Shown here piece after piece: positions 25,767-35,484 of a stretch of 64,000 nucleotides of DNA. Each line of letters opens with the position of its first letter. Position 1 is the first letter of the stretch. A program made the translations under genes and the position numbers. The DNA comes from Marifrigoribacter sp047730175. GTDB taxonomy: Bacteria > Bacteroidota > Bacteroidia > Flavobacteriales > Flavobacteriaceae. Under the pieces are notes generated by a model, which saw nothing but the letters and a program-made list of their open reading frames with translations, did not search any database and was not told the DNA's origin. The stretch is taken from the NCBI RefSeq assembly GCF_047730175.1, contig NZ_CP159833.1:1550001-1614000 (forward strand), in the 5' to 3' direction.

Positions 25767-26849
25767 TTATTTTTGAATAGCTCCAAAACCAACTTGATCT
25801 ATAATAAATTCACCGTTTTTACAAAAAGGAGCTAATTCATTTTTGATAAAAACTAGAACGGTCTCTTTTTCATTTTCTGGATATAACACATGAACATTGG
25901 CTCCAGCATCAAGTGTAAAACAAATAGCACTGTTTTGTAGCTTTCTATAGCTCCAAATACGATTAATAATTTCTAAAGTATTAGGTTTCATTAAAATAAA
26001 ATAGGGCATAGAAGTCATCATCATCGCATGTAATGATAAAGCTTCACTTTCTACAATTTTTATAAATTCAGAAACATTTCCTTGTTCTAAAACAGGAATT
26101 AATTTTGATAAATTTTCATTTGCTTGTTGAAATCGTTGTTCGGCAAAAGGATGATCCTTCATTAAATTATGACCTACCGTACTGCTCACTTGTTTTTCGC
26201 CTTTATCTACCAAAAGAATAGTATCCTGATAATTTTTGAAATTATCATGAACTTGATAAGGATATTGTATGCCGAAAAGTTGGCTACTTCCTTGTATGTT
26301 TTCATGTGCTCCCCAAACAATTAATTCACCTTTAATACTTCTACAAGCACTTCCGGACCCTAGGCGGGCTAGAAAAGACGCTTTTTGATTAAAATAATCG
26401 CTGGATACTTCGGGTAGCATTAATTTTTCCATGCTCATAATACATAAAGCTATTGCGCTCATGCCACTTGCTGATGATGCTATTCCGCTACTGTGCGGAA
26501 ATGTATTTGAGGTATGAATTTCGAATCGATAATGTTTTAAAAAAGGGATATATTGCTCAATTCTTTCAAAGAAAGATTCAATTTTTGGTTTAAAATCATC
26601 CTTTTTTTCTCCTTCAAAATAAACATTAAAATCAAATTCTTGATTTTGAGAGTCTTTTAGAAAATACTTTAATTCAGTTAGGGTATTACAATTATTTAAG
26701 GTGAAACTTATAGAAGCATTTTTTGGGTTTTGTTGTCCATACTTCCCCCAATATTTTACCAATGCAATATTACTTGGAGATTGCCACGTAACACTTCCAT
26801 TTTTTAAATTATGTAAATATTTTTCAGGAATAAAATGAGACTCTTTCAT
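25767..26849 (-). CDS. mvaD: Diphosphomevalonate decarboxylase
   Basis: A 360-residue enzyme of the GHMP superfamily converting mevalonate 5-diphosphate to isopentenyl diphosphate with ATP. Diagnostic segments are SNIALVKYWGK (substrate Lys/Tyr region), NASISFTLN, the ATP loop HSSGIASSASGMSAIA, GSGSACRSIKGELIVWG, and the late CFTLDAGANVHVLY with the catalytic Asp. Length is normal for bacterial/eukaryotic MvaD. It is the upstream member of the - strand isoprenoid group. The preceding 100 bases carry a TATATTTG -7 box. Confidence 0.93.
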   Translation of the reverse strand: MKESHFIPEKYLHNLKNGSVTWQSPSNIALVKYWGKYGQQNPKNASISFTLNNCNTLTELKYFLKDSQNQEFDFNVYFEGEKKDDFKPKIESFFERIEQYIPFLKHYRFEIHTSNTFPHSSGIASSASGMSAIALCIMSMEKLMLPEVSSDYFNQKASFLARLGSGSACRSIKGELIVWGAHENIQGSSQLFGIQYPYQVHDNFKNYQDTILLVDKGEKQVSSTVGHNLMKDHPFAEQRFQQANENLSKLIPVLEQGNVSEFIKIVESEALSLHAMMMTSMPYFILMKPNTLEIINRIWSYRKLQNSAICFTLDAGANVHVLYPENEKETVLVFIKNELAPFCKNGEFIIDQVGFGAIQK

Positions 26850-26867
26850 TTAGGAAATTTTCAGAAA

Positions 26868-26875
26868 CAAATATA
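26868..26875 (-). promoter_or_regulatory. Promoter -7 box (TATATTTG) for mvaD
   Basis: CAAATATA on the + strand reads TATATTTG on the - strand, 19 bases upstream of the mvaD ATG. No TTG is seen at the usual -33 spacing, so the match is half a promoter. Confidence 0.5.
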
Positions 26876-26952
26876 TAAAATCATGTTGTATATATTTAAA
26901 AACAGAAGATATTATAATACTAGAGAAAATACGTCTAAATCAGAAAAGTCTA

Positions 26953-27481
26953 TTAATGAGTAGAAAGTTCTAAAAGTTTCGCCATCGTTCGATAATTTCG
27001 AGCGGTGGCTTTTATTTGCAACTTCTTTTCAAAGAAATTCGTGCCGCATTTCGCATTGTGATAACCATTTTCGCAGTAGATATATGCACGTATTTGTAAC
27101 ATGAACTTCTTCATTAGGATAATATTTTGGATCAATTTCACCCAGGAGTTCTTCGGAAACTAGTCGATCAAAAAGAATAAAATAACTTTTCACTTTTATT
27201 TCTTCTGAAAAAGGACACTCCTTTAAAATTATATTTATTTCTGAAGAAGCTTTAACAAGAACAGGAACTTCTCAACCATACTTCTTTAGAGCCGCTTCTG
27301 AAATGATTCCTGCACATCGAGAAGCATTTAGATTCGACCGAAATACCACATTTCCACTTTGAATATAAGTAATGACATCCTCAAACTCTAATTGATTTAG
27401 TAGTGTCCTTAAATCTGCCATTAATATCTTTCTATGGCCACCAACATTAATTCCTCTTAATAAAGCGATATATGTTATCAT
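26953..27481 (-). pseudogene. DUF1697 gene broken by a stop and a frameshift
   Basis: Reading from 27481, a 69-residue ORF begins MITYIALLRGINVGGHRKI and contains IQSGNVVFRS, the DUF1697 N-terminus. An in-frame TGA at 27272-27274 interrupts it. Reading on in the same frame gives EVPVLVKASSEI and SYFILFDRLVSEELLGEIDP, still DUF1697-like. Near 27075-27090 the homology shifts frame to IYCENGYHNAKCGTNFFEKK and RNYRTMAKLLEL, the family C-terminus, with TAA at 26953-26955. The pieces sum to about 176 residues, a full-length family member with only two lesions, so inactivation looks recent. The family function is unknown. It lies upstream of mvaD, same strand. Confidence 0.85.
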
Positions 27482-27574
27482 GTTCCTCTAATATATAAAA
27501 GTATTTTGGAGTATCATAAATAAGTAGTGAAATGACCTTTAAAAAAATACAAACAAAAATTGAATGTAATCCGT

Positions 27575-27582
27575 TATCTTTG
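27575..27582 (+). promoter_or_regulatory. Promoter -7 box (TATCTTTG) for the FG-GAP protein
   Basis: TATCTTTG lies 39 bases before the ATG at 27622 and inside the longer possible reading frame that opens at 27532. This supports 27622 as the start, since transcription from here would exclude the upstream codons. A TTG at 27560-27562 is too close (12 bases) to be a standard -33 box. Confidence 0.55.
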
Positions 27583-27621
27583 AAACCCAATGAAAAAGGA
27601 ATAACTAAAAAAAAATTGATT

Positions 27622-29343
27622 ATGATTAAAAAAATTACGCTTTCTATGACCCTGCTTTTTATGGCACAAGCTATGATGGCTCAATTGAATTTTGAAGATA
27701 GTTCATCAGACTTAAACAATCCTACTTTGTATAGTGGCGCTGCTATATGTATCGCCGATATGAATAATGATGGTTTAGATGATATAGTTCGTTTAAATGA
27801 TGCAGAGAATTTAGAGATTGAACTACAAGAAACCAATGGAACATTTACCAGAATAAATATTGGTGATGTAGATAGAGCATGGGGAATGACTATTGCAGAT
27901 GTTGATGAAAACGGATATAATGACATTCTGGTAGGTGGATATTATAATAATTTAAAACTAGCCTTAGCAAATTCAGACGGTACAGATTATACCATAATTA
28001 CATTAGGCGGACCTAGTATTTTTCTTCAGAATGCAAATTTTGCAGACATCAATAATGATGGCGATATAGATTTATTTGCATGTTCAGACGAAAGCCTTTC
28101 TGCTCCCTATGAAGGAGATGGAGCAGGTCATTTAACTTACAATATAGACCTTATCAATACAGAAAGTACGGTGCCTTCAGATAATTCAGGAAATTATGGA
28201 TCTATTTGGACAGATTATGATAATGATGGAGATTTAGATTTATACATTTCAAAATGTCGTTTAGGAGTTGATGATCCTAACGATGGTAGACGTAGAAATT
28301 TATTATTCCAAAATGACGGTAATAATAACTTTACAGATGTAGCAGAAAGTGCAGGTTTATTGCCATTTGCACAATCTTGGTCAGCTAATTTTGAAGATAT
28401 TGACAATGATGGGGATTTTGATGCTGTGGTGATTAATCATGGTATTACAACTCAAATTTATGTTAATAATGGAGATGGTACTTTTACAGATATTACAGCA
28501 AGTACAGGTATTGTGGCTGAGCTTTTAGAAATAGTAAAAGGGATTCAAGTAATGATGGAAGATTTTGATAACGATGGTTTTATTGATATTTTCATTACTT
28601 CTAGAGATGATGAACATAAAATATTTTTGAATAATGGAGATTTAACTTTTACAGATGCAACTATTTCTTTACCTGGAGGAACAACAAAAATTCAATCGGG
28701 TGCTTTAGGAGATCTTAATAATGATGGATTTATCGATATTCTAGCAGCTCATGCGTATGGTTATAATAATCCATATGAAGAAAGACCTGATCAAATGTTT
28801 ATCAATGACGGGAATTCAAATAACTGGAGTCGTATTCTTTTAGTAGGAGTAGAAAGTAATATAAATGCTACTGCCGCAAAAGTAGAATTATGGGGCGCTT
28901 GGGGAATGCAAATTAGAGAAGTTAGAGCAGGTGAAAGTTACGGAACTCAAAATTCATTAGTGAATCACTTCGGAATTGGTACTGAAACTGAAATTGACAA
29001 AGTAGTTATTCATTGGCCTTCTGGTTTAACAGAAGAATATTTAGATATTAATAGTAATGAAAATATAACGTATGTAGAAGGAGATGGATCTTTAGGAACA
29101 AATGATGCAAATGCTGCAATTAAATTTTCTATATATCCTAATCCAGCAGATGAAGAACTTATTGTTCGTCATAACTCAGATCAAATATTTTCAAAACTTA
29201 CTATTTATGATGTAAATGGTAGAAACTTAATGGAAGTTACTGAATTCGGATTACAACATACAATCTTAGATGTGTCCAGTTTAAAATCAGGTATTTATTT
29301 TATTACGATCGATAATCAATCGTTAAAGTTTATAAAGAAATAG
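27622..29343 (+). CDS. Secreted FG-GAP/VCBS-repeat, ASPIC/UnbV, T9SS protein
   Basis: A 573-residue secreted protein from the chosen start MIKKITLSM, whose first ~21 residues form a signal peptide. At least seven Ca-binding-like FG-GAP/VCBS repeats follow: DMNNDGLDDIV, DVDENGYNDIL, DINNDGDIDLF, DYDNDGDLDLY, DIDNDGDFDAV, DFDNDGFIDIF and DLNNDGFIDIL. An ASPIC/UnbV domain comes next (QNSLVNHFGIG, VVIHWPSG), then a T9SS type A sorting domain (SIYPNPADEELIV, terminal KFIKK). It should be exported by T9SS to the surface as a beta-propeller adhesin-like or binding protein of the CRTAC1 type. The ligand is unknown. It is followed by a clear terminator, so it is monocistronic. Confidence 0.88.
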   Translation: MIKKITLSMTLLFMAQAMMAQLNFEDSSSDLNNPTLYSGAAICIADMNNDGLDDIVRLNDAENLEIELQETNGTFTRINIGDVDRAWGMTIADVDENGYNDILVGGYYNNLKLALANSDGTDYTIITLGGPSIFLQNANFADINNDGDIDLFACSDESLSAPYEGDGAGHLTYNIDLINTESTVPSDNSGNYGSIWTDYDNDGDLDLYISKCRLGVDDPNDGRRRNLLFQNDGNNNFTDVAESAGLLPFAQSWSANFEDIDNDGDFDAVVINHGITTQIYVNNGDGTFTDITASTGIVAELLEIVKGIQVMMEDFDNDGFIDIFITSRDDEHKIFLNNGDLTFTDATISLPGGTTKIQSGALGDLNNDGFIDILAAHAYGYNNPYEERPDQMFINDGNSNNWSRILLVGVESNINATAAKVELWGAWGMQIREVRAGESYGTQNSLVNHFGIGTETEIDKVVIHWPSGLTEEYLDINSNENITYVEGDGSLGTNDANAAIKFSIYPNPADEELIVRHNSDQIFSKLTIYDVNGRNLMEVTEFGLQHTILDVSSLKSGIYFITIDNQSLKFIKK

Positions 29344-29366
29344 ATAGTTCAAAATCTTTCTATACT

Positions 29367-29398
29367 AAAAATGCTTCGATGAAAATCGAAGCATTTTT
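29367..29398 (+). terminator. Rho-independent terminator
   Basis: AAATGCTTCGAT and ATCGAAGCATTT form a perfect 12-bp stem with a GAAA tetraloop, followed by TTT. It closes the FG-GAP gene. The A-rich left flank would let it act on the opposite strand too. Confidence 0.9.
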
Positions 29399-29530
29399 AG
29401 TTGCTATTCATTTAAAAATTCGCATAAAACTTTTATCAACATAGGTTAACAACTCTTCATAATTTTTTTGAGAAGAGAAGGATGATTTCTTTATTTTTAC
29501 TTTCAAGGTTAGACCCCACAATACGACTTC

Positions 29531-32500
29531 ATGTACTTAATTTTTGATACCGAAACCACGGGACTTCCCCGTAACTGGAATGCCCCACTTAGCGACAGTG
29601 ATAACTGGCCTCGTTGTATACAAATTGCTTGGCAGATTCACGATAAGGACGGAAAACTTATGGAGCATCAAGATTATTTGGTGCAACCTGAAGGTTTTAA
29701 TATTCCTTATGATGCTGAAAAAATTCATGGAATCTCAACTGAATTAGCTCAAGCTAAAGGAATTCCATTAGCAGAAGTAATCGAAAAATTTAATGAAGCC
29801 CTATTAAAATCGAAATTTATTGTGGGACAAAATGTTGGTTTCGATACCAATATTATGGGAGCAGAATACCATCGGTTGGGTATAGAAGACCCTATTCCAA
29901 ATTATCCTGTTTTAGATACTTGTACCGAAGTTACAGCGAAACTTTGTCAATTACCCGGAGGACGTGGAGGAAAATTTAAATTACCTACCTTAACTGAATT
30001 ACACAAGTTCTTATTTAACGCACCTTTTGGTGAAGCGCATAATGCAACTGCCGATGTTGAAGCAACCACTCGTTGTTTTCTAGAATTAGTACGAAGACAA
30101 ATATTTACGACAAATGAATTAGATGTTCAGCCTGATTATTTTGAGCATTATTCTGAAGAAAACCCAAAAACTATTGAATTGATTGGCTTAAAGCATATCA
30201 ATTTAAAAAAGGCTTCTGATAAAATTCGAAAAGAACTAGAAAAAGAACTAGTAGAAGATGAAATTTCTTCAGAAGAAAAAATAGAAAACGATGCGATTCT
30301 TCAAGAGAATCCCTTTGTTCATTTACATAATCACTCCCAATTTTCCATACTTCAGTCTACTTCTAGCACTAAAGATTTAATTAATGCAGCGATAGAAAAT
30401 GACATGCCTGCGGTGTCAATTACCGATACTGGTAATATGATGGGTGCCTTTCATTTTGTGCAAGGAGTGAATAAATATAACAGTGAATTATCTGAAGAAG
30501 ATGCACATAAAAATTTAAAAGGAATTGTAGGCTGCGAATTTTTTGTATGTGAAGATCATTTAAATAAAAATCACAAGGACAACGGATATCAGATTGTGAT
30601 GCTAGCCAAAACTAAAAAAGGGTATCACAACCTAGCAAAAATGTCCTCTATTGCTTATACCGAAGGATTTTATTATGTGCCGCGGATAGATAGAAATATC
30701 ATAGAAAAATACAAAGAAGATATTATTGTTCTTACCGGTGGAATGTATGGTGAAGTTTCAAGCAAAATATTAAATATTGGCGAAAAACAAGCAGAAGAAG
30801 CCCTCATTTGGTGGAAAAAAACTTTTGGAGATGATCTGTATGTTGAGGTATTACGTCACCAGCAGGAAGATGAAAATAGGGTGAATACGGTGTTAATTCC
30901 TTTAGCAAAAAAGCATCAAGTTAAATTAGTTGCCTGTAATAACACCTATTACATTAATAAAGAAGATGCCAATGCTCACGATATTTTATTGTGTGTGAAA
31001 GATGGCGAAAAACAAGCAACTCCTATTGGTCGAGGAAGAGGATATCGTTACGGATTACCTAATCAAGAATATTATTTTAAGTCTCAGGACGAAATGAAAT
31101 TGCTTTTTAAGGATCTACCTGAAGCCATTGTTTCTATTTCTGAAATTATCGATAAAATTGAGTCGTTCACTTTAGCACGTGATGTGTTACTTCCGAAGTT
31201 TGATATTCCTACGGAATTTTTGAATACTGAAGATGAAGCTGATGGAGGAAAAAGAGGGGAGAATGATTATTTAAAACATCTCACCTATATCGGTGCGAAA
31301 AAACGATACGAAGAACTTACAGAAGAAATAACAGAACGAATAGATTTCGAATTGAGTGTTATTGAAAAAACAGGGTATCCTGGGTATTTTTTGATTACCG
31401 AAGATTTTATTCGTGAAGCCAGAAATATGGATGTGTCTGTTGGGCCAGGGCGTGGTTCTGCAGCAGGTTCTGTAGTTGCATATTGCCTTTGGATTACTAA
31501 TATTGACCCTTTAAAATACGATTTGCTTTTTGAGCGTTTTCTAAATCCTGATCGTATAAGTATGCCCGATATCGACATCGATTTTGATGATGAAGGTCGA
31601 GGAAGAGTTATGGATTATGTGATTAAAAAATATGGTTCAAATCAGGTGGCTCAAATCATCACCTATGGAACCATGGCAGCTAAATCCTCTATTAGAGATA
31701 CTGCCAGAGTATTGGATTTGCCCTTAAATGATGCAGATCGAATTTCGAAGTTGATACCGAATATGACCAAATTGAATAAAATATTTGGTTTAAGTGATAC
31801 GGAATTAAGAGGGAAATTTAGAAGTGATGAACTTCCAAAAGTGCATGAGCTAATCACTATTTCTGAAGGTGATAATCTTGAAGCACAGACAATAAACCAG
31901 GCAAAAATTCTTGAAGGTTCTCTTCGTAATACGGGGATTCATGCCTGTGGAGTGATAATTACACCTTCCGATATTACAGATTTTGTGCCCGTAGCCTTAG
32001 CAAAGGACAGTGACTTATATGTTACTCAATTTGATAACTCGGTTGTTGAAAGTGCAGGGCTATTAAAAATGGATTTCTTAGGATTAAAAACCCTAACCCT
32101 TATAAAGGATACGGTAAAATTAGTAAAGCATAAACATAATGTAATTCTTGATCCGGATACCTTTCCATTAGATGATGAAAAAACATTTGAGCTATTTCAG
32201 AAAGGAGAAACCGTTGGAATATTTCAGTATGAATCTGCAGGAATGCAAAAACATTTAAAAGATTTAAAGCCTACCGTTTTTGACGATTTAATTGCCATGA
32301 ATGCATTGTATCGCCCTGGACCAATGGAATATATTCCGAGTTTCGTACGTCGTAAACATGGGGATGAAGATATTGAGTATGACTTACCAGCGATGGAAGA
32401 ATACTTAAAAGAAACCTATGGAATTACAGTGTATCAAGAGCAAGTAATGCTTTTATCACAAAAGCTGGCTGATTTCACCAAAGGTGAAGCCGATGTCTTG

Positions 32501-33883
32501 CGTAAAGCCATGGGAAAAAAGCAAATTGCGGTACTAGATAAAATGAAACCTAAGTTTATCAAGCAGGCAGCAGGGAATGGTCACGATGCTGAAAAACTTG
32601 AAAAAATATGGAAGGATTGGGAAGCCTTTGCGAGTTATGCTTTTAATAAATCTCACTCTACTTGTTATGCTTGGATTGCATATCAAACAGCCTATTTAAA
32701 AGCGCATTATCCAGCTGAATATATGGCAGCGGTACTTTCTAATAATATGAAAGATATCAAGCAAGTTAGCTTCTTTATGGAAGAATGTAAGCGTATGGGC
32801 ATGAAAGTACTCGGGCCAGACGTAAATGAATCTTTCTTTAAGTTTACCGTAAATGACCGCGGAGCAATTCGTTTTGGAATGGGAGCCATCAAAGGAGTTG
32901 GTGGTAATGCAGTAGCTACTATTGTTGAAAAGCGGGAGGATGAAAAATACAAATCTGTGTTCGATTTAGCAAAACGAATTGACCTAAGAGCCGCGAATAA
33001 AAAGGCCTTTGAAGGATTAGCATTGGCGGGCGGATTTGATAGTTTTAACGCACATAGAGCTCAATATTTACATCCCGATGAAAATGGCATTTTGTTTATT
33101 GAAAAAGTGATGAAGTATGCTTCAAAATATCAGGAAACGCAAAACTCGTCTCAGGTAAGTCTGTTTGGTGACGCAAGTGAAGTACAAATTCCAGAACCTG
33201 AAGTTCCGCCTTGTGAAGTATGGGGAAACATGAAAAAATTAAAACAAGAAAAGGAAGTAGTAGGAATTTATATTTCTGGTCATCCATTAGACGATTTTAA
33301 AACTGAGATTAAATGGTTCTGTAAGAATAATGTTTCCGATTTTAATCATTTAGAAGAATTTATAAATCGAGAATTGTGTTTTGGGGGGATCATTGGAGAT
33401 GTACAACATCGAGAATCGAAACAAGGAAAAGGATGGGCTTTATTTACTGTAGAAGATTTTAATGAAAATTTTGAGTTTAGAATTTTTGGGGAAGAATACT
33501 TGAAGTTTAGGCACTTTTTAGTACCCAATTCTTTTGTGTTTGTTAAGGTATTTGTAAAAGAAGGCTGGACCAATAGAGAAACAGGTAAAAAGAGTGACCC
33601 AAGAATGCAGTTTAACAGCATGCAAATGTTGCATGATGTGATGGAAAATCAAGCAAATAAGTTGACTATACAAATGCCAATTGAAGATGTTAGTGAAGAT
33701 AAAATAGGAGCGTTAAAACAACTATTTAAAACCCATAAAGGGGACAAACAGGTTCAATTTGTGGTCTATGAAATGGAAGAGAAAGTAAAATTAACAATGC
33801 CTAGTAGAAAACAAAAAGTAGGGATTACTAAAGAGTTATTAGCAGACCTGGAACAAGAAGAGGTGGGGTATAAGTTGAATTAA
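29531..33883 (+). CDS. dnaE: DNA polymerase III alpha subunit with fused exonuclease
   Basis: A 1450-residue replicative polymerase. An N-terminal DnaQ-like 3'-5' exonuclease (about 1-195) has the DEDD pattern: FDTETTGLPR, VGQNVGFDTNIMG and HNATADVEATTR. A Glu/Lys linker follows, then a PHP domain (from about 260, HLHNHSQFSIL, SITDTGNMMG). The C-family polymerase core has GPGRGSAAGSVVAYC and the catalytic triple Asp of MPDIDIDFDDEGRG (about 679). Helix-hairpin and OB regions and a C-terminal tail complete it. The exonuclease fusion is the usual Bacteroidota arrangement. It performs chromosomal replication with built-in proofreading. Confidence 0.96.
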   Translation: MYLIFDTETTGLPRNWNAPLSDSDNWPRCIQIAWQIHDKDGKLMEHQDYLVQPEGFNIPYDAEKIHGISTELAQAKGIPLAEVIEKFNEALLKSKFIVGQNVGFDTNIMGAEYHRLGIEDPIPNYPVLDTCTEVTAKLCQLPGGRGGKFKLPTLTELHKFLFNAPFGEAHNATADVEATTRCFLELVRRQIFTTNELDVQPDYFEHYSEENPKTIELIGLKHINLKKASDKIRKELEKELVEDEISSEEKIENDAILQENPFVHLHNHSQFSILQSTSSTKDLINAAIENDMPAVSITDTGNMMGAFHFVQGVNKYNSELSEEDAHKNLKGIVGCEFFVCEDHLNKNHKDNGYQIVMLAKTKKGYHNLAKMSSIAYTEGFYYVPRIDRNIIEKYKEDIIVLTGGMYGEVSSKILNIGEKQAEEALIWWKKTFGDDLYVEVLRHQQEDENRVNTVLIPLAKKHQVKLVACNNTYYINKEDANAHDILLCVKDGEKQATPIGRGRGYRYGLPNQEYYFKSQDEMKLLFKDLPEAIVSISEIIDKIESFTLARDVLLPKFDIPTEFLNTEDEADGGKRGENDYLKHLTYIGAKKRYEELTEEITERIDFELSVIEKTGYPGYFLITEDFIREARNMDVSVGPGRGSAAGSVVAYCLWITNIDPLKYDLLFERFLNPDRISMPDIDIDFDDEGRGRVMDYVIKKYGSNQVAQIITYGTMAAKSSIRDTARVLDLPLNDADRISKLIPNMTKLNKIFGLSDTELRGKFRSDELPKVHELITISEGDNLEAQTINQAKILEGSLRNTGIHACGVIITPSDITDFVPVALAKDSDLYVTQFDNSVVESAGLLKMDFLGLKTLTLIKDTVKLVKHKHNVILDPDTFPLDDEKTFELFQKGETVGIFQYESAGMQKHLKDLKPTVFDDLIAMNALYRPGPMEYIPSFVRRKHGDEDIEYDLPAMEEYLKETYGITVYQEQVMLLSQKLADFTKGEADVLRKAMGKKQIAVLDKMKPKFIKQAAGNGHDAEKLEKIWKDWEAFASYAFNKSHSTCYAWIAYQTAYLKAHYPAEYMAAVLSNNMKDIKQVSFFMEECKRMGMKVLGPDVNESFFKFTVNDRGAIRFGMGAIKGVGGNAVATIVEKREDEKYKSVFDLAKRIDLRAANKKAFEGLALAGGFDSFNAHRAQYLHPDENGILFIEKVMKYASKYQETQNSSQVSLFGDASEVQIPEPEVPPCEVWGNMKKLKQEKEVVGIYISGHPLDDFKTEIKWFCKNNVSDFNHLEEFINRELCFGGIIGDVQHRESKQGKGWALFTVEDFNENFEFRIFGEEYLKFRHFLVPNSFVFVKVFVKEGWTNRETGKKSDPRMQFNSMQMLHDVMENQANKLTIQMPIEDVSEDKIGALKQLFKTHKGDKQVQFVVYEMEEKVKLTMPSRKQKVGITKELLADLEQEEVGYKLN

Positions 33884-33982
33884 TACTCGGAAAGGGATTG
33901 AAACGGCATCCTTTTTATGACATAATTTTAGTTGAATATTTCTTTTTTTAGAGTTCATAAAAAGATATAGTGTAAAGCCCGG

Positions 33983-34006
33983 TGCTCTATTTTTAGGGAT
34001 AGAGCA
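33983..34006. repeat. Intergenic hairpin between dnaE and trxA
   Basis: TGCTCTAT and ATAGAGCA form a perfect 8-bp stem around TTTTAGGG, set in a locally GC-richer patch (GCCCGG before, GTCCGCC after). No T-run follows, so it is not a standard terminator. It resembles a dispersed intergenic element more than a regulatory site. The remainder of the 234-base gap shows nothing coding. Confidence 0.45.
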
Positions 34007-34087
34007 GTCCGCCAAACCATAAAAAAAATTAATACCCATATTGTCTAAACATATACTGACGCTGTAAGGTTTGGATTAATTTTTGAC

Positions 34088-34095
34088 TACATTTG
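34088..34095 (+). promoter_or_regulatory. Promoter -7 box (TACATTTG) for trxA
   Basis: TACATTTG followed by CA lies 22 bases before the trxA ATG. A TTTG at 34070-34073 precedes it by 14 bases, a little short for the usual 17-23. Confidence 0.6.
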
Positions 34096-34117
34096 CATAA
34101 TAATTAAATTAAAAACA

Positions 34118-34435
34118 ATGGCATTAGAAATAACAGACGCTAATTTTGAAGAAATAGTATTAAAAAGTGACAAACCAGTTGTGGTTGATTTTTGGGCAGC
34201 ATGGTGTGGACCTTGTAGAATGGTTGGGCCTGTAATCGAAGAATTAAGTAACGATTATGATGGTAAAGCCGTTGTAGGAAAGTTAGATGTAGATGCAAAT
34301 CAAGAATTTGCTGCGAAATATGGTGTTAGAAATATACCTACTGTTTTAGTTTTCCAAAATGGAGAAGTAGTTGGACGTCAAGTAGGGGTTGCTCCTAAAA
34401 AGGTGTATGCTGAAGCGATTGATGCGCTTTTGTAA
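34118..34435 (+). CDS. trxA: Thioredoxin
   Basis: A 105-residue cytoplasmic thioredoxin with the classical active site WAAWCGPCRMVGP (about residues 27-39), the cis-Pro segment RNIPTVLVF, and FQNGEVVGRQVG. Length and fold are standard. It reduces disulfides with electrons from thioredoxin reductase. It has its own promoter box and a terminator immediately downstream, so it is transcribed alone. Confidence 0.95.
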   Translation: MALEITDANFEEIVLKSDKPVVVDFWAAWCGPCRMVGPVIEELSNDYDGKAVVGKLDVDANQEFAAKYGVRNIPTVLVFQNGEVVGRQVGVAPKKVYAEAIDALL

Positions 34436-34454
34436 CATACACATAAATAACGTT

Positions 34455-34486
34455 AAAAGGCTTGGCATATCGCTAAGCCTTTTTTA
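34455..34486 (+). terminator. Rho-independent terminator after trxA
   Basis: AAAAGGCTTGGC and GCTAAGCCTTTT pair along 12 positions with one G-T wobble, then a T-run. It ends the trxA transcript 13 bases before the next gene. Confidence 0.88.
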
Positions 34487-34498
34487 TTTTAGACGAAG

Positions 34499-35428
34499 AT
34501 GGATATTCAGAAAGAAATCAACGAAATAAAAGGATTTAAAAACCTGGAGCTACTTGCCAAGCAAGTGGTAGAGGGATTTATTTCTGGATTGCATAAGAGT
34601 CCGTTTCATGGTTTTTCTGCTGAATTTGCTGAACATAAAATATATAACCCGGGAGAAAGCACCAAGCATATCGATTGGAAGTTATTTGCCAAAACAGATA
34701 AGCTTTATACCAAACGCTACGAAGAGGAAACGAATTTACGCTGTCATTTAATTATTGATAACAGTAGTTCGATGCATTATCCTAATGTCAAGGATTTTTC
34801 AATCAACTCATTAAATAAAATTAGTTTTTCAGCCTTAGCTGCTGCGGCAATAATGAATTTATTGAAGCGTCAGCGAGATGCTGTAGGTTTAAGTATTTAT
34901 AGCAATGAGTATGAGTATTATTCTTCTGAAATGGCTAGTGAACGGCATCATCAGCAGTTATTAGGAAAATTAAATGACTCACTTACTGATGACAGAAAAG
35001 AGGTAGGGACAAAGACTTTTACATATTTACATGAAATAGCCGATAAGATCAAGCGTCGATCTATGGTGTTTTTGTTTACGGATATGTTTCAGAGTGATGC
35101 AGAAGCTGAGCGTTTATTTGAAGCGTTACAGCATTTAAAATATAATAAACATGAAGTAGTGTTATTTCATGTGTACGATCAAGAAAAGGAAGTTGATTTC
35201 GATTTTAGTAACCGTCCTAAGCGTTTTGTAGATGTAGAAACGGGAGACCATATAAATTTATACGCAGAAAATATTAAAGAAAACTACGAAGTAGCGGTCA
35301 AAAGTTACTTTAATGAGTTAAAATTACGTTGTGGGCAGTATAGAATAAAGTACGTCCCTGTTGATATTAAGGAGAGTTTTAACTCAATACTAACGACTTA
35401 TCTAATCGAAAGACAAAATTTTGCATAG
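34499..35428 (+). CDS. DUF58 domain protein
   Basis: A 309-residue DUF58 protein with a von Willebrand factor A-like fold. Its signature N-terminal segment is FSAEFAEHKIYNPGESTKHIDWKL split over two strands; the MIDAS-like site is IIDNSSSMHYP. Later landmarks are DAVGLSIYSNEYEYY and VFLFTDMFQSD. DUF58 proteins usually accompany MoxR ATPases and VWA/BatA-type membrane proteins, but none is adjacent here, so this copy is an orphan. It follows the trxA terminator by 13 bases. The function is unknown beyond likely protein-protein interaction or chaperone-like assembly. Confidence 0.9.
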   Translation: MDIQKEINEIKGFKNLELLAKQVVEGFISGLHKSPFHGFSAEFAEHKIYNPGESTKHIDWKLFAKTDKLYTKRYEEETNLRCHLIIDNSSSMHYPNVKDFSINSLNKISFSALAAAAIMNLLKRQRDAVGLSIYSNEYEYYSSEMASERHHQQLLGKLNDSLTDDRKEVGTKTFTYLHEIADKIKRRSMVFLFTDMFQSDAEAERLFEALQHLKYNKHEVVLFHVYDQEKEVDFDFSNRPKRFVDVETGDHINLYAENIKENYEVAVKSYFNELKLRCGQYRIKYVPVDIKESFNSILTTYLIERQNFA

Positions 35429-35453
35429 GGACAGAATTTTTTTTAAAAAATAG

Positions 35454-35484
35454 TTTGTGACAAATAAAAAGGAGTGTATATTTG
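35454..35484 (+). promoter_or_regulatory. Consensus promoter for tRNA-Asp
   Basis: TTTG at 35454-35457, 19 bases, then TATATTTG at 35477-35484: an almost ideal Bacteroidota vegetative promoter. The following GCAGCCGCC is GC-rich, as often seen at stable-RNA start sites. Confidence 0.85.

Noticed and set aside
27532..27621. Longer N-terminus for the FG-GAP protein from 27532
   Set aside because: The extra residues precede a proper signal peptide and contain the probable -7 promoter box at 27575-27582.
33839..34039. 66-codon - strand ORF overlapping the dnaE end
   Set aside because: It lies in an intergenic hairpin region, starts in a poly-A/T tract and has no gene-like composition or recognisable domain.
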